Shown here: positions 1-9,655 of the stretch, one piece after another
Numbering within the stretch: the first letter of the stretch is position 1
How the letters are laid out: each line of letters begins with the position of its first letter
NCBI GenBank assembly: GCA_964544885.1
Contig: CAZJDX010000010.1
Coordinates: forward strand, 42,063-106,062
Direction of reading: 5' to 3'
DNA length: 64,000 nt
From: QQVM01 sp964544885
Lineage (GTDB): Bacteria > Bacteroidota > Bacteroidia > AKYH767-A > 2013-40CM-41-45
Made by a program: the position numbers and the translations under genes
Notes under the pieces: generated by a model
The model's input: the letters and a program-made list of their open reading frames with translations, nothing else
Databases searched by the model: none
Told to the model about the DNA's origin: nothing

Positions 1-1
1 C

Positions 2-163
2 CTGAGTTTTTTAAGTACATCATTATTGCTGATCATAAAGCGTAATTTTTTGCAATATAGTCTGAATAATGCCCTATACATGGTGGCCGGAATTCAAGAT
101 AATGATATTGGAAATTCAGATCCGGGAGGTCATTTTCAACCCTATTACTTGGCTGCCGGATAA
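2..163 (+). CDS. Possible 3' end of a gene entering from the left edge
   Basis: Frame 2 is open from the first base to a TAA at 161-163 (53 codons). It encodes a tail rich in Gly, Asn and Asp that ends in Tyr-Tyr-Leu-Ala-Ala-Gly. I do not recognise a family. An alternative is frame 1, open from base 1 to a TAA at 43-45, whose 14 codons look equally protein-like. Both cannot be the true end of the upstream gene unless there is a frameshift. This entry only flags that an upstream + strand gene may end here. Confidence 0.22.
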   Translation: MSFLSTSLLLIIKRNFLQYSLNNALYMVAGIQDNDIGNSDPGGHFQPYYLAAG

Positions 164-334
164 CGCTGTTTAGATTTCATTAAGAATTTGAAATGTTCAG
201 GTCTGGCTTGGCATTGATAATCAAGACGGTATTCTAAATGAAGAAATTTTGTTAAGATCTTATTTTTTGACAAGACCATGTTCCAAAAGCTCTATAAATT
301 CATACATTTGGCGCGAATCTTAACCCAAATCAAC

Positions 335-2356
335 ATGTTACGAAAATTACTTTATTCTTCTGCTCTGATGCTTGGCGCCGGCACGATGCTTTTTGCACAA
401 TCAGAAAGAGCCGCTACTGCTTATCCTGATCATGTTACGCAGAGCATTTCAAACTCAAATTCATTTGCTCAAGCCAGAAAAGGTTCTGGTGCCAATCAGG
501 TGAATGCTTTATTTGATGTTCAGTTCAACTATAATGCATCAGCTCAAAGAGGTTCTGGTGGTATGGCCGGTGTGGTCTGGACAGGAACGGAATTCTGGGT
601 GTCTGCATGGGCCTCAGATTCCATGTTCACTTTTGATGCCGCTGGAAATATCACTTCACGCTTCGTGGTTCCGGGAGTTGGAGCCGCAGGTTCAGGTGTA
701 AGAGCACTCACATGGGATGGAACAAACATCTATGCCGGAACCAATACGACTTCGATCTATGAAATCAATCCGGCTACAAAAACATTAACAGCTACCATCA
801 CTGCTCCGGAATTTGTTCGCGGACTGGCCTATGACTCAACTGCCGATGGTGGTTTGGGTGGATTTTGGGTATCGAATTATGCTACTGACATCAGTCTGAT
901 CAGCCGTACCGGAACCCTGCTTAATGCGCTTCCGGCGGCAACGCATGGTCTTACAGCTATGTACGGTATCGCAGTGGATCATTATTCAACCGGAGGTCCT
1001 TATATCTGGGTATTCGATCAGGGAAGCTCTCCGGACCAGTGTGACCTTCGCAGGATTCCTATTGCAACCGGAGTTCCTGATGTTTTCATGCATAATGCCA
1101 TGTCAGATGTAGGCGCCGCTGGTACAGCAGGTCTGGCCGGTGGCTTGTGTATCACATGGGGACTTGATACGGCTGGTCACAGGAGTATCGTCGGATTATT
1201 GCAAGGCACACCCAACGATCGCCTTTTTGCCTATGAACTGGGAGATTATACCTTGCCGGATGTTGACGCTCAGGCAGAGGCTTTGAAGTTCTCACCTCCT
1301 TATACGTTTATTCCTCAATTCCTTGTTGCCCCCTATTTTTGGGATATGGATGTTGTGAATTTCGGTGCCAATACGCTGGACACACTCAGTTTGATACTGA
1401 ATGTTGACAGTGCCGGAGTCAATCTGTTCACTGATACATCAAGAATGTACAATATAGCCTCCGGTCAGGCTATCACAATCTCCACTTCTAATGCCTACAC
1501 TCCTTCAAATAAAGGTAGCTACGATGTGACCGGAATGGTTTACACCGGAGTAGTTCAGGCAGATTCTATCAATGGTAATGATACGATTGCTTATGTAATG
1601 GAGGTGAATGATTCCACTCTTGGACGCGATAATAACGTGGTGGGAGGCAGTCTTGGAATCGGTGGTGGTCAGGGTGGTGTTCTCGGTCAGAAGTTTTCGA
1701 TCTCCGGAGCCTCCTTCGCCAGTTCGGTTTCTTTCTTCTGTAGCGCACCTACAGCCGGCGATAGCGTAAAGGTCGAACTCTATACCTTCACCAGTTCTCC
1801 GGGTACTATTATCACCAGCACTCCAACCTATGTTTTCACTCTGGCTGATCAGACTAACGGAGTTTTCCTTACACTTCCTTTCACTACAGCTCCACACTCA
1901 CTGGCCGCAGGAACTTATTTTGTGGGCGTTCGTGAGTATGCGGAAAATGTAAGCCTGGGTACCACTGAATTCAATTTTCACCCGAATACAGGTTTCGCGC
2001 AGGTTCCTCCAAGTGCTGCCTGGACACCGGTCGAATCAGCAAGCTTCTTTGTTACTTTCATTCTTCGTCTGAATACATTGGATCCGCTGTTCGTAAATGT
2101 ACCGCATGTGTATAACCAGGACGTATTCACTATGTATCCTAATCCTGCGAAGCACACTCTTACCGTTAATACAAAAGGCGCAAACAGTGACGCTAAGCTT
2201 TCACTCTTTGATATTACAGGTCGTGAAGTTTATAATCAGACGGGTGTTGAGACAAGCAATACCATAAACCTGAATAAATTTTCGGAAGGCGTTTATGTAG
2301 TCAGGATGATCCTTGACGGAAATGTTTATTCTGAAAAGGTAACGATCACCAAATAA
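335..2356 (+). CDS. Secreted T9SS type A sorting-domain protein, propeller-like
   Basis: Exported protein of about 673 residues. I chose the ATG at 335 because it gives a clean signal peptide (Leu-Arg-Lys-Leu-Leu start, hydrophobic core, Ala-Gln cleavage site); an in-frame ATG at 278 would put 19 extra residues ahead of it. The first half has repeated Gly/Trp-rich strands such as VWTGTEFWVSAW and GGLGGFWVSNYAT, typical of a six- or seven-bladed beta-propeller. Ig-like beta segments follow. The last ~75 residues are a type A T9SS sorting domain (MYPNPAKHTLTV, LFDITGREVY, EGVYVVRM, ending in Lys). It should pass the outer membrane through the type IX system and be anchored or released at the surface. 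The molecular function is unknown. A strong terminator follows. Confidence 0.85.
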   Translation: MLRKLLYSSALMLGAGTMLFAQSERAATAYPDHVTQSISNSNSFAQARKGSGANQVNALFDVQFNYNASAQRGSGGMAGVVWTGTEFWVSAWASDSMFTFDAAGNITSRFVVPGVGAAGSGVRALTWDGTNIYAGTNTTSIYEINPATKTLTATITAPEFVRGLAYDSTADGGLGGFWVSNYATDISLISRTGTLLNALPAATHGLTAMYGIAVDHYSTGGPYIWVFDQGSSPDQCDLRRIPIATGVPDVFMHNAMSDVGAAGTAGLAGGLCITWGLDTAGHRSIVGLLQGTPNDRLFAYELGDYTLPDVDAQAEALKFSPPYTFIPQFLVAPYFWDMDVVNFGANTLDTLSLILNVDSAGVNLFTDTSRMYNIASGQAITISTSNAYTPSNKGSYDVTGMVYTGVVQADSINGNDTIAYVMEVNDSTLGRDNNVVGGSLGIGGGQGGVLGQKFSISGASFASSVSFFCSAPTAGDSVKVELYTFTSSPGTIITSTPTYVFTLADQTNGVFLTLPFTTAPHSLAAGTYFVGVREYAENVSLGTTEFNFHPNTGFAQVPPSAAWTPVESASFFVTFILRLNTLDPLFVNVPHVYNQDVFTMYPNPAKHTLTVNTKGANSDAKLSLFDITGREVYNQTGVETSNTINLNKFSEGVYVVRMILDGNVYSEKVTITK

Positions 2357-2375
2357 TCTTTTCTACATAGTAGAG

Positions 2376-2415
2376 ACCGGGCTGTATTTTGCAGAAAATA
2401 CAGCCCGGTTTTTTT
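2376..2415 (+). terminator. Rho-independent terminator
   Basis: A perfect 15-bp stem (2376-2390 with 2395-2409), 4-base loop GCAG, followed by a T run. It ends the propeller gene and sits between two convergent genes. The minus-strand neighbour ends 6 bases further on, so its transcript may run into the same hairpin from the other side. Confidence 0.9.
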
Positions 2416-2420
2416 ATGGT

Positions 2421-4592
2421 TCAATGTATGCGGATCCCAATGATAAGGACGTCGTCGACCTGCTCATGATCTCCTTTCCATTCTTCAAAAAATGAGTTAA
2501 ACCTTAACTCTTGTTCCTTCATGGGAAGGTCCTGCAAGGTCAATATCAGCTCGCGCATTCTTTTACTGAGCATTTTCCTTCCATCCTTTCCGCCAAACTG
2601 ATCAGCATAACCATCGGTGAAGAGATAGATACAATCGCCGCGTTTTAAATCAACGGCGTGACTGGTGAAATGGGCATCCTTGTTCAGCCTGAATCCGCCT
2701 ATGCCGAGTTTGTCTGGTTTGATTTCCTTCAATACCCCATCTGATAGAAGGTAAAGCGGCCTGTTCGATCCGGCATACTCCATATTCATCGCATTCAGGT
2801 CGAGACTGCAAACGGCGATATCCATCCCATCCGTGACCTCCGAATCTTTTTGTCTCAAAGCATGTACAATTCCGCTGTTCAGGTTATTGAGTATCTCCGC
2901 CGGTCTTGTAATTCCCTTTTCATTGATTAACTGATTGAGCAGTAAAATACCTATCATGCTCAGAAATGCTCCGGTTACACCGTGTCCGGTACAATCAGCA
3001 GCGGCAACGATCAACTTTCCGTTTTTCCGGGAGAAGGTATAAAAGTCACCGCTGACAATATCTTTTGGTCTGTAAAAGATAAATGCATCCGAGAGTGTTT
3101 TGTGGATCAAAACGGTCTCAGGCAAAATGGCTGACTGGATGCGGCGCGCATATTGAAGATTGTCCAGGATGTCACGGTTTTTTTGCGCCAGCTCCGAGGT
3201 TCTCTCTTTAACTTTGAGTTCAAGTTCAGCTTTCTGATTCTCAAGCAGCTTTTTCCTTTCTTCCTCCTGGCTTACGGTTTTATGGAACAGATGTTTTATT
3301 TCTTTTAATTGTTGATTTAGTTTTTCATTAATTTTTGAAAAGTCTCTTGCCAGGTAGATGGTCATGGATACGGAGACACTCAACAATAAGCTGTATCCGA
3401 AAAAACCTCCGAGATTATTATTTATCACCGAAGCCGTATCTGCCTCTCCAAGTTTATTCAAGACAAATGCGAGAAGTGCGAGCATGATAAGTCCGGCAGG
3501 CGGAAGCAAAATCCCGAAGAGGAAAATGGATGCGCCTTCTTTTTTTCTCCGCCATGCTTTAAAATACACACGGAGGATCTCAACAAGGCTTAAAAGAATA
3601 AATACAATGACGATCAAGCCCCCTTCACTTTTGTAATTGGAGAGGAACATTGTGAAAAGTCCTGTGATCAGCAGTGCGGACAGAACCCAGAAGTAGAGCA
3701 GCAGTCTCTTATAAAAAATCTGATATAATAAAGCAGTAAAAAGCAAAGGAATCATGAGAACGGAAACTACCTCCATGATCCCAATCCGCATGGTTGTGTT
3801 CAGATCTGCACCGCTCAGGATCTTATAGATCCCAAAAATGATAATGAAGAGAAAGAGAGTAAAAAGGCTATAATACAGATTGGTCCGGTTGGCTCTGTAA
3901 AAAATGAACAGGATAAAATGAAATATGCTTAGGGTTATGAAAATACCGCTGAACAGGGAAAGGATGAATAGCTGGGAAGGATCAGCAAGGTCTTCCATGC
4001 TGCTCTCAAGGGTGGTCAGGGATAGCCGGAAGCCGCTGTCGTTACTGATAACGGTCAGTTTTAAATTGTCATTATTATTTTCCGGATTAAACCGGGAATA
4101 CCGAATTGCCAGAATATGGCTGCCTGAGGTTAACAGTAAGGGAACAGGAATGAATCTAACCCTGAACCCTGAAATCCCCTTCTGGTCCTTCGTTTTCAAG
4201 GTGCCTATGCTTTGTATCAGCTTTCCGTCGAAATAAATTTCGCAGGCATCCTTTACGAGGTATTCAAGAGAAGCCAGCTGCATGTGCAGACTGCTGTCGG
4301 CATAAAAGGTATAGCGATACCAAAGTATTGATGGGTCGAGTATGTAAAGTGAGTCAAGGCTGGGATTGCTCTGATCCTGTCTGAGATTATACCAGGCACT
4401 GTCATGGAATTCAATCGCGGAGAATGCCGGGTCATCACCGGGATAAAATTTCCAGTTGTCATTGAGGTTGATTCCTTCCCTGAGTTTATCAATGCTGAGG
4501 GTATCAATCGACTTTGCATCAGCCGGGAGTGTTAAAGTAAGTACGGTAAATAATAATATCCTGAAACTAAGCGACCGTTTTCCTGGCATCAT
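2421..4592 (-). CDS. 7TM sensor with SpoIIE-type PP2C phosphatase
   Basis: Membrane receptor coupled to a serine/threonine phosphatase. Numbering is from an in-frame ATG at 4640. I prefer the Met-Met pair at residues 17-18 because a signal peptide starts there. Residues ~50-210 form a periplasmic galactose-binding-like (7TMR-DISM extracellular) domain. Residues ~222-432 hold seven hydrophobic helices, ~435-490 a coiled coil. Residues ~510-739 are a SpoIIE/PP2C domain with the metal-binding acidic residues in SGDFY (Asp532), ADCTGHG (Asp549), GMDIAV (Asp607), FTDGYADQ (Asp675) and VDDVLI (Asp729/730). Such proteins usually dephosphorylate an anti-anti-sigma (STAS) partner in a partner-switching cascade, but no anti-sigma or STAS gene lies nearby. 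The gene stands alone, convergent with the preceding one. Confidence 0.88.
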   Translation of the reverse strand: MMPGKRSLSFRILLFTVLTLTLPADAKSIDTLSIDKLREGINLNDNWKFYPGDDPAFSAIEFHDSAWYNLRQDQSNPSLDSLYILDPSILWYRYTFYADSSLHMQLASLEYLVKDACEIYFDGKLIQSIGTLKTKDQKGISGFRVRFIPVPLLLTSGSHILAIRYSRFNPENNNDNLKLTVISNDSGFRLSLTTLESSMEDLADPSQLFILSLFSGIFITLSIFHFILFIFYRANRTNLYYSLFTLFLFIIIFGIYKILSGADLNTTMRIGIMEVVSVLMIPLLFTALLYQIFYKRLLLYFWVLSALLITGLFTMFLSNYKSEGGLIVIVFILLSLVEILRVYFKAWRRKKEGASIFLFGILLPPAGLIMLALLAFVLNKLGEADTASVINNNLGGFFGYSLLLSVSVSMTIYLARDFSKINEKLNQQLKEIKHLFHKTVSQEEERKKLLENQKAELELKVKERTSELAQKNRDILDNLQYARRIQSAILPETVLIHKTLSDAFIFYRPKDIVSGDFYTFSRKNGKLIVAAADCTGHGVTGAFLSMIGILLLNQLINEKGITRPAEILNNLNSGIVHALRQKDSEVTDGMDIAVCSLDLNAMNMEYAGSNRPLYLLSDGVLKEIKPDKLGIGGFRLNKDAHFTSHAVDLKRGDCIYLFTDGYADQFGGKDGRKMLSKRMRELILTLQDLPMKEQELRFNSFFEEWKGDHEQVDDVLIIGIRIH

Positions 4593-4759
4593 TTGGTGGA
4601 GATTTCGGACATGTTGCACTGATCCTGAAGGGTCAGGCATGCAAATTAAAATAAATTAAGTGGATTGAATATTGTATCCTGTCTTGAAATAAACTTTGAA
4701 GAAGTTAAATTTTCAGACTTGAACCGGGAAAAGCGTTATTGAAAGAAATGTGAAAATAC

Positions 4760-7700
4760 TCAGTTCAGCGGGATCAGGATAAGTTCCTCTCTTCCCTCGT
4801 CAATAACAGACAAATAATAAATGCCGGATGACAAATCTTTCATGTCTACGTGTAATTGCCGGAATCCGGGAATCCCATCATTGGTTTGCCTGTATATCAA
4901 TTGTCCTTCGGGGTTGAACAGGCGTAACAGGGTTTGAGAGTGAGTGGATTTGTTGAATTCTATCACCACCTGGTCTCTGGCCGGTAAAGGATAGACTATG
5001 AAGGCATTTTTCCCGGTTATCTTATCCATGCCTGTGAGCACAGATACTTCAATGGCATCTGTAGCAGTACAGTTATTGTTGTCTGTTACGACCACTGAAT
5101 AATTTCCCGCTGTATTAACCTGTATAATTTGTGTGGTTTCACCCGTTGACCAGAGATAATTGCTGTAACCAGAACCTGCATCCAAGGATAAATTCTGACC
5201 ACTCATAATGCTCGTATCTGCACCAAGGTTTGTGGATGGAACCGTGTTGACGTAGGCGGTCACCGTAACTGGTGAACTGGGACAGACACTGGAAGTCCGG
5301 GCAATATAATTAGTGGTTGAATTGAGGAAAGGAGTTGTGAACGTGTTTCCGATCGCAAGGTTTTGACTTCCTGAATCATCAAACCAGAATACAGTATCAT
5401 TCGACTGGGCCTGAAAGGTAAATACAGAGGGCCCGCAATGAGAATTGTCAGTTACGGACGGTGTCTGACCTTGCGGAAGTACGGTGACATGTACACTGAC
5501 GGAATTGACGGAGCAACCCTGATTGCTCACCGTAACGTAGTATGTTCCGCTCGAGCCTGCATAAATTAAATGTTGAGTTTCACCCGCAATTGGATTTCCG
5601 TTTTTGTACCACTGATAAGTGTTTCCCGTACCACTGGCTGCAGTAATTTCCAGGTTCAGTCCGTCGCAGAATGTCGTGGAGCCGTTGTAATTCACCGTAG
5701 CGTCCGGAGCAAAGAAGGCCCTTCCGGGCGAACCTCCAAGGCATCCTGCAAACCAGTTTGACGGATTCTCCGGGTCAGACTGCGGATTGTTCAACTCCAG
5801 CGTATATCCTTCTCCGTCGGCAAGGGCCGGCCAGGGAGCTTCATCGGTATATTCTATGGTAATGATGTTGTCTTCAAGATAATCGAACAAACGGACTTCG
5901 TCTCCGCTGTTGCTGAAGCTGAATCCAAGGGGTCCGATAACATTATTCAACTGCGGAAACCTGCTTTCAAAACGTGTGGGATCTTCAGCGACAACAAGGT
6001 ATTCGCCTTCTTCAATCACCGTTCCTACAGGGAATGTATAGGTGTGGTAGTCGTTTTTGTCCCTGATCTTCCATCCTGAAATATCAAGATCAACCGATCC
6101 GTAATTGTACAGTTCGATCCAGTCGCCCGCGTCTGCTCCCGGTCCGGAATGGTAATTAATCTCAGTGATGGCGATGTCCGGACTTTCGGCGGATCCATCG
6201 AAATAGGCTGTGATCTGATCTGTTGAAGTGAAGTTGATGGTTAGTTCCTGGTTTGGATTATTTGAACTGATTGCGACATTGGAACGCCAGTGATCGAAAG
6301 TATAGCCGGGGTTGGGCATGGCGGTGATGGTTACGGGATTGCCTCGGAAATAAACTCCCGACCAGGGGTAGGATCCCGGTGTAACCGTGCTGATCTGAAT
6401 TCTTCCTGCTCCTGCCGGACTAACATTAAGCGTAAGTGTTACTTTACTTTGAAGTCCGAATTCCCCAAGAATCTGATCACGGACACGGTTCGGCCGGCTG
6501 TTGATGAAGTTCTCCATGGAATTGATATCACTGTTCCATGTACTCATGCTGAAATTCTCCCCGTTGAATGAATCCCACTTGTCAAAGTGTTCATTCATGT
6601 CGTGATCCATTACATCTTCAAATTCTTCAACAACATCCAACAGATTGGAAGGTTTGAAAATGGTATTGATCAGGTCGGCATAGCGGTTGATAAAGTAGGT
6701 CTTGAAGGCGTTGTTCTGAAGCAAAGCGTCGAAAAGATCAGAGGTGTAGTTCTGTGATATCGGATCACGCGCGATCCTGATGGTGCTGTCATTAACGCTA
6801 CCGGAATATCCAAGTCCCATGTCCAGATCGTACAGGAGATATCTCCATTTTCCACCCGCAGCTTTTGGTCGCCACATCTTGATATTGTTTGTCCAGTCTC
6901 CCATCCAGTCGCCGTTATTGTAATAGGTTTCAGCGATCATATAATCAACAAAATTTTTTATATCAAGCTGCTCATCAATTTCTGAGTAGTAATTTGAATT
7001 GTTCGGATTTTCAGAAAGGGCATAGTCTATGAGATCCCAGAAGGTTTGGTCAGAACCGAATTTGGTTGTTACACCGCCACCTTCCAGCAACATGTCAATC
7101 TCGTCTTTTCCCAAACCGTGATTGTTTTTTATCCAGTGCTGATCATGGTTCTCGTGGATGGTATATACACCCCAATATTCACCATTCAGAAACACAACGG
7201 CCGGCTCAGCGCCGAGATATCCTGAATGCGTGTTTTTCATTACCCTTTGCATGAGCGCGTCGCGGAAATGAACCGTATTCCAGTCAGTCCCCGCGTTTCG
7301 CAACACAAAATTATCCAGGTTGTTTAGCTGTGGCTTGTCTGAAAACAAGGCATACTCAATACTCGAAGTGCCCATTTCATCACTGAGTTTTATTTCGAAA
7401 CTCTTTTGCGGTTTTGCCTGAGAGTAATTTCCAAAGATCTCAATATTGGCATCGAAGGAAAGTTGTTTGTTATTGTCCTTGTCATAATACTCTATGCCGG
7501 CTGGCACTTCCCAGTCCTGCCAGAAATTGGCTCCTTTATAGGGGTAGTTTGGCTCGGCGTATGGCCCCGTTGCATAGATTCCGCTGTTATAATCCCATAA
7601 ATTATCCGGATCGGTTGAAATGGTAAATACCGGAAGGTGTATATCTTCATTGATGAAGTATGTCTTGGTGAAGGTAGGACTCGGAAGATAGCCGGTTTTG

Positions 7701-8995
7701 AATACTTTGACCCGTATTGTTTTAGTCGAATTCAGACTGATGGAATTGTTGAATTGTGTGGAGGAAGAAGTGGGTTCCGAACCATCAGTAGTGTAACGGA
7801 TCTTTGTACCGCTCATGGAGGTAGAAAGCGAAAGTGATCGGGAACTGCTGTAAAAGCCTTCCGCCAGGGAGAATACGGGATCACTTGCATAACCCGGATA
7901 ACAGGTGGAGTTGGAATTCGAGCCGAGTGGAGTAGGGTCAGTAAAGACACACCATGTTGATGAACCATCCGATGACCTGCCCATGGAATGATTCGGTTCA
8001 AGCAGAGGTATAATTTCCTGATCGATATTCATACCGGTGTTATCGGTCAGTAAAACAGTCTCGCCGGAACGGCTTAACTTGAATGGCGCCTGAAAATACT
8101 GAAAGGAAGGGGCATTGAACCAGGAAGGCACATTAGAAAAAGTCTGGGTGGCGCTGAGCATCCCGAATGAAAGAAATGGGATCGCGCTCAGGTCACCGGA
8201 GTTCGACTGATTATTATGAACCTGTACGGCAAGTACATTTAAACCCGGAAGTAAGATTGATTTTAGAAAGGAGGGATCTATATAAAAAGAATCCGGATCA
8301 TTTCCCTGATAAAGCATCGCTTCGTGTGATGAGAAAGCGAGAACATTGTAAGCAGGACGGTCACCGGAGGTGCCCAGGTTTGCTCTGGCGATCTCTGTTC
8401 CGTTCAGGTATGCTACAAATCCGTCATCATAATCTATATTGAAAACAGCGCTGTTGATATCACCGGTATCTGGTACAAAGAATTCCTTACGCATCATGAC
8501 TGAGATGCTGGAAGTAGAGATACGGGTATTGTCATCACTGTCCCCAAAACCAATCCCACCGTTACCACTCGACCAACTGCTATGATTGAACGAAAGATTT
8601 CTCCAGTTTGTATCCGGTTGTGAAGTGCCGGCGAAATATTTCCAGCTTGAATATGCACTTACCGCTGTTTCCCAGTGATTGCTGATATCGGTCCGGTTAA
8701 TATCAGAGGCGAACAGTAAAACTTTTTGGCCAGGCCCTAACTCAAAAGCGGGGAAGGTAAACTTGAATGGTTTTGATATTTCATCTGAAAAACCATATCC
8801 TTCCATATTGACCGGTGTAGGACCGTCATTATAAAACTCCACCCAGTCATCATACTTGCCGTTATCATTTAACTTATTGTCTACGTTAGACAGACAAACC
8901 TCATTTATGACTACCTGAGAAAAGCCGGCAATGGTGAGTAGCATAAAAAATAAAAGACAACCGGTTCTTATTGCCGGTCTAAAAAAGTGGTTCAT
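4760..8995 (-). CDS. CotH kinase-like, lamin-tail, T9SS type A protein
   Basis: Very large secreted protein of about 1,411 residues from the ATG at 8995, which begins the signal peptide; an upstream in-frame ATG at 9091 adds a 32-residue basic leader that is unlikely to be used. Numbered from 9091 the order is: lamin-tail domain (VINEVCLSN, ~60-130), jelly-roll-like region (~140-310), chitobiase/hexosaminidase C-terminal-like domain (IRYTTDGSEPTSSS, ~405-480), CotH domain (~530-870, with GEYWGVYTIHENHD and YLLYDLDMGLG), a second lamin-tail domain (ITEINYHSG, WIELYNYG), Ig-like domains, and a T9SS type A tail (VYPLPARDQVVIEF, SSGIYYLSV). CotH proteins of spore coats are atypical protein kinases. 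The Asp-x-Asp at ~755-757 fits the metal site of that fold, but kinase activity here is inferred only from the family. It has no operon partner. Confidence 0.85.
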   Translation of the reverse strand: MNHFFRPAIRTGCLLFFMLLTIAGFSQVVINEVCLSNVDNKLNDNGKYDDWVEFYNDGPTPVNMEGYGFSDEISKPFKFTFPAFELGPGQKVLLFASDINRTDISNHWETAVSAYSSWKYFAGTSQPDTNWRNLSFNHSSWSSGNGGIGFGDSDDNTRISTSSISVMMRKEFFVPDTGDINSAVFNIDYDDGFVAYLNGTEIARANLGTSGDRPAYNVLAFSSHEAMLYQGNDPDSFYIDPSFLKSILLPGLNVLAVQVHNNQSNSGDLSAIPFLSFGMLSATQTFSNVPSWFNAPSFQYFQAPFKLSRSGETVLLTDNTGMNIDQEIIPLLEPNHSMGRSSDGSSTWCVFTDPTPLGSNSNSTCYPGYASDPVFSLAEGFYSSSRSLSLSTSMSGTKIRYTTDGSEPTSSSTQFNNSISLNSTKTIRVKVFKTGYLPSPTFTKTYFINEDIHLPVFTISTDPDNLWDYNSGIYATGPYAEPNYPYKGANFWQDWEVPAGIEYYDKDNNKQLSFDANIEIFGNYSQAKPQKSFEIKLSDEMGTSSIEYALFSDKPQLNNLDNFVLRNAGTDWNTVHFRDALMQRVMKNTHSGYLGAEPAVVFLNGEYWGVYTIHENHDQHWIKNNHGLGKDEIDMLLEGGGVTTKFGSDQTFWDLIDYALSENPNNSNYYSEIDEQLDIKNFVDYMIAETYYNNGDWMGDWTNNIKMWRPKAAGGKWRYLLYDLDMGLGYSGSVNDSTIRIARDPISQNYTSDLFDALLQNNAFKTYFINRYADLINTIFKPSNLLDVVEEFEDVMDHDMNEHFDKWDSFNGENFSMSTWNSDINSMENFINSRPNRVRDQILGEFGLQSKVTLTLNVSPAGAGRIQISTVTPGSYPWSGVYFRGNPVTITAMPNPGYTFDHWRSNVAISSNNPNQELTINFTSTDQITAYFDGSAESPDIAITEINYHSGPGADAGDWIELYNYGSVDLDISGWKIRDKNDYHTYTFPVGTVIEEGEYLVVAEDPTRFESRFPQLNNVIGPLGFSFSNSGDEVRLFDYLEDNIITIEYTDEAPWPALADGEGYTLELNNPQSDPENPSNWFAGCLGGSPGRAFFAPDATVNYNGSTTFCDGLNLEITAASGTGNTYQWYKNGNPIAGETQHLIYAGSSGTYYVTVSNQGCSVNSVSVHVTVLPQGQTPSVTDNSHCGPSVFTFQAQSNDTVFWFDDSGSQNLAIGNTFTTPFLNSTTNYIARTSSVCPSSPVTVTAYVNTVPSTNLGADTSIMSGQNLSLDAGSGYSNYLWSTGETTQIIQVNTAGNYSVVVTDNNNCTATDAIEVSVLTGMDKITGKNAFIVYPLPARDQVVIEFNKSTHSQTLLRLFNPEGQLIYRQTNDGIPGFRQLHVDMKDLSSGIYYLSVIDEGREELILIPLN

Positions 8996-9655
8996 GTCAG
9001 GCTCTGGTAATTGTTTGACGGTGTGTTGCTGAGATTTGTATTGATGTGAAAATAATCGAAGTTTGCTCTTTTTTAGACGAATTTTGGCCAATAGTGTGAA
9101 TAAGATGGTAAAAGAAACCAGGTTTTATCTCAGGTAATCATAAGGTTTCCGGCACATTAAGATGTGGCAAAATTAGAAATAATAATCTATCATATTGGCT
9201 CAAAGCCGCCACAGTAGCTGATTTTATCAACCATTACCGGTGAATTGCCCTTGACTTTTTAACACTTCAAGGCTGCTGTATACCTGCCCTGAAAACCTGC
9301 TCTGCCGTTTCCGCCAATGCTCCTGTTGTGAAGAGCTTCTTATCAGGATGGAATTGATTTTTTTTCATCAATACCGCACAGTTTTTCCGGATCCAGTTTC
9401 ATTCATCTACATTTTAAGGTCTTTCACCTCCTCAAATACTGATTTTGGCCAAATATGGCTTGACAGGAATATGCATTTGATACATTTGGTTTAAGTTTAT
9501 CCATTGTCTGCCTGCTTCCGCTTCCGGCAGAATAAGCCGAAGATAGGCGGAAATGAGTGGATGTCGTATTTGGTTTTATTGTCATAACTTTAGAGGCATT
9601 TCATTTTAAATCCTAGCACAAATTCAATCAACATAAAAACCATAAGCCTTACACC
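8996..9655. other. Intergenic region between divergent T9SS genes
   Basis: About 660 bases separate the starts of two divergently transcribed secreted-protein genes. No open frame with coding character was found. It must hold the promoters for both. A good promoter candidate for the right-hand gene is at 9460-9488. Two similar strings, TTTTGGCCAA (9082-9091) and TTTTGGCCAAA (9443-9453), recur near either end of the gap and might be a shared operator or simply chance. Confidence 0.5.
9460..9488 (+). promoter_or_regulatory. Candidate Bacteroidota promoter
   Basis: TTG at 9460-9462, an 18-base spacer and TACATTTG at 9481-9488 match the Bacteroidota housekeeping pattern TTG-N17-23-TAnnTTTG exactly. 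Transcription would start near 9495, giving a leader of about 160 bases before the ATG at 9656. Confidence 0.5.
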
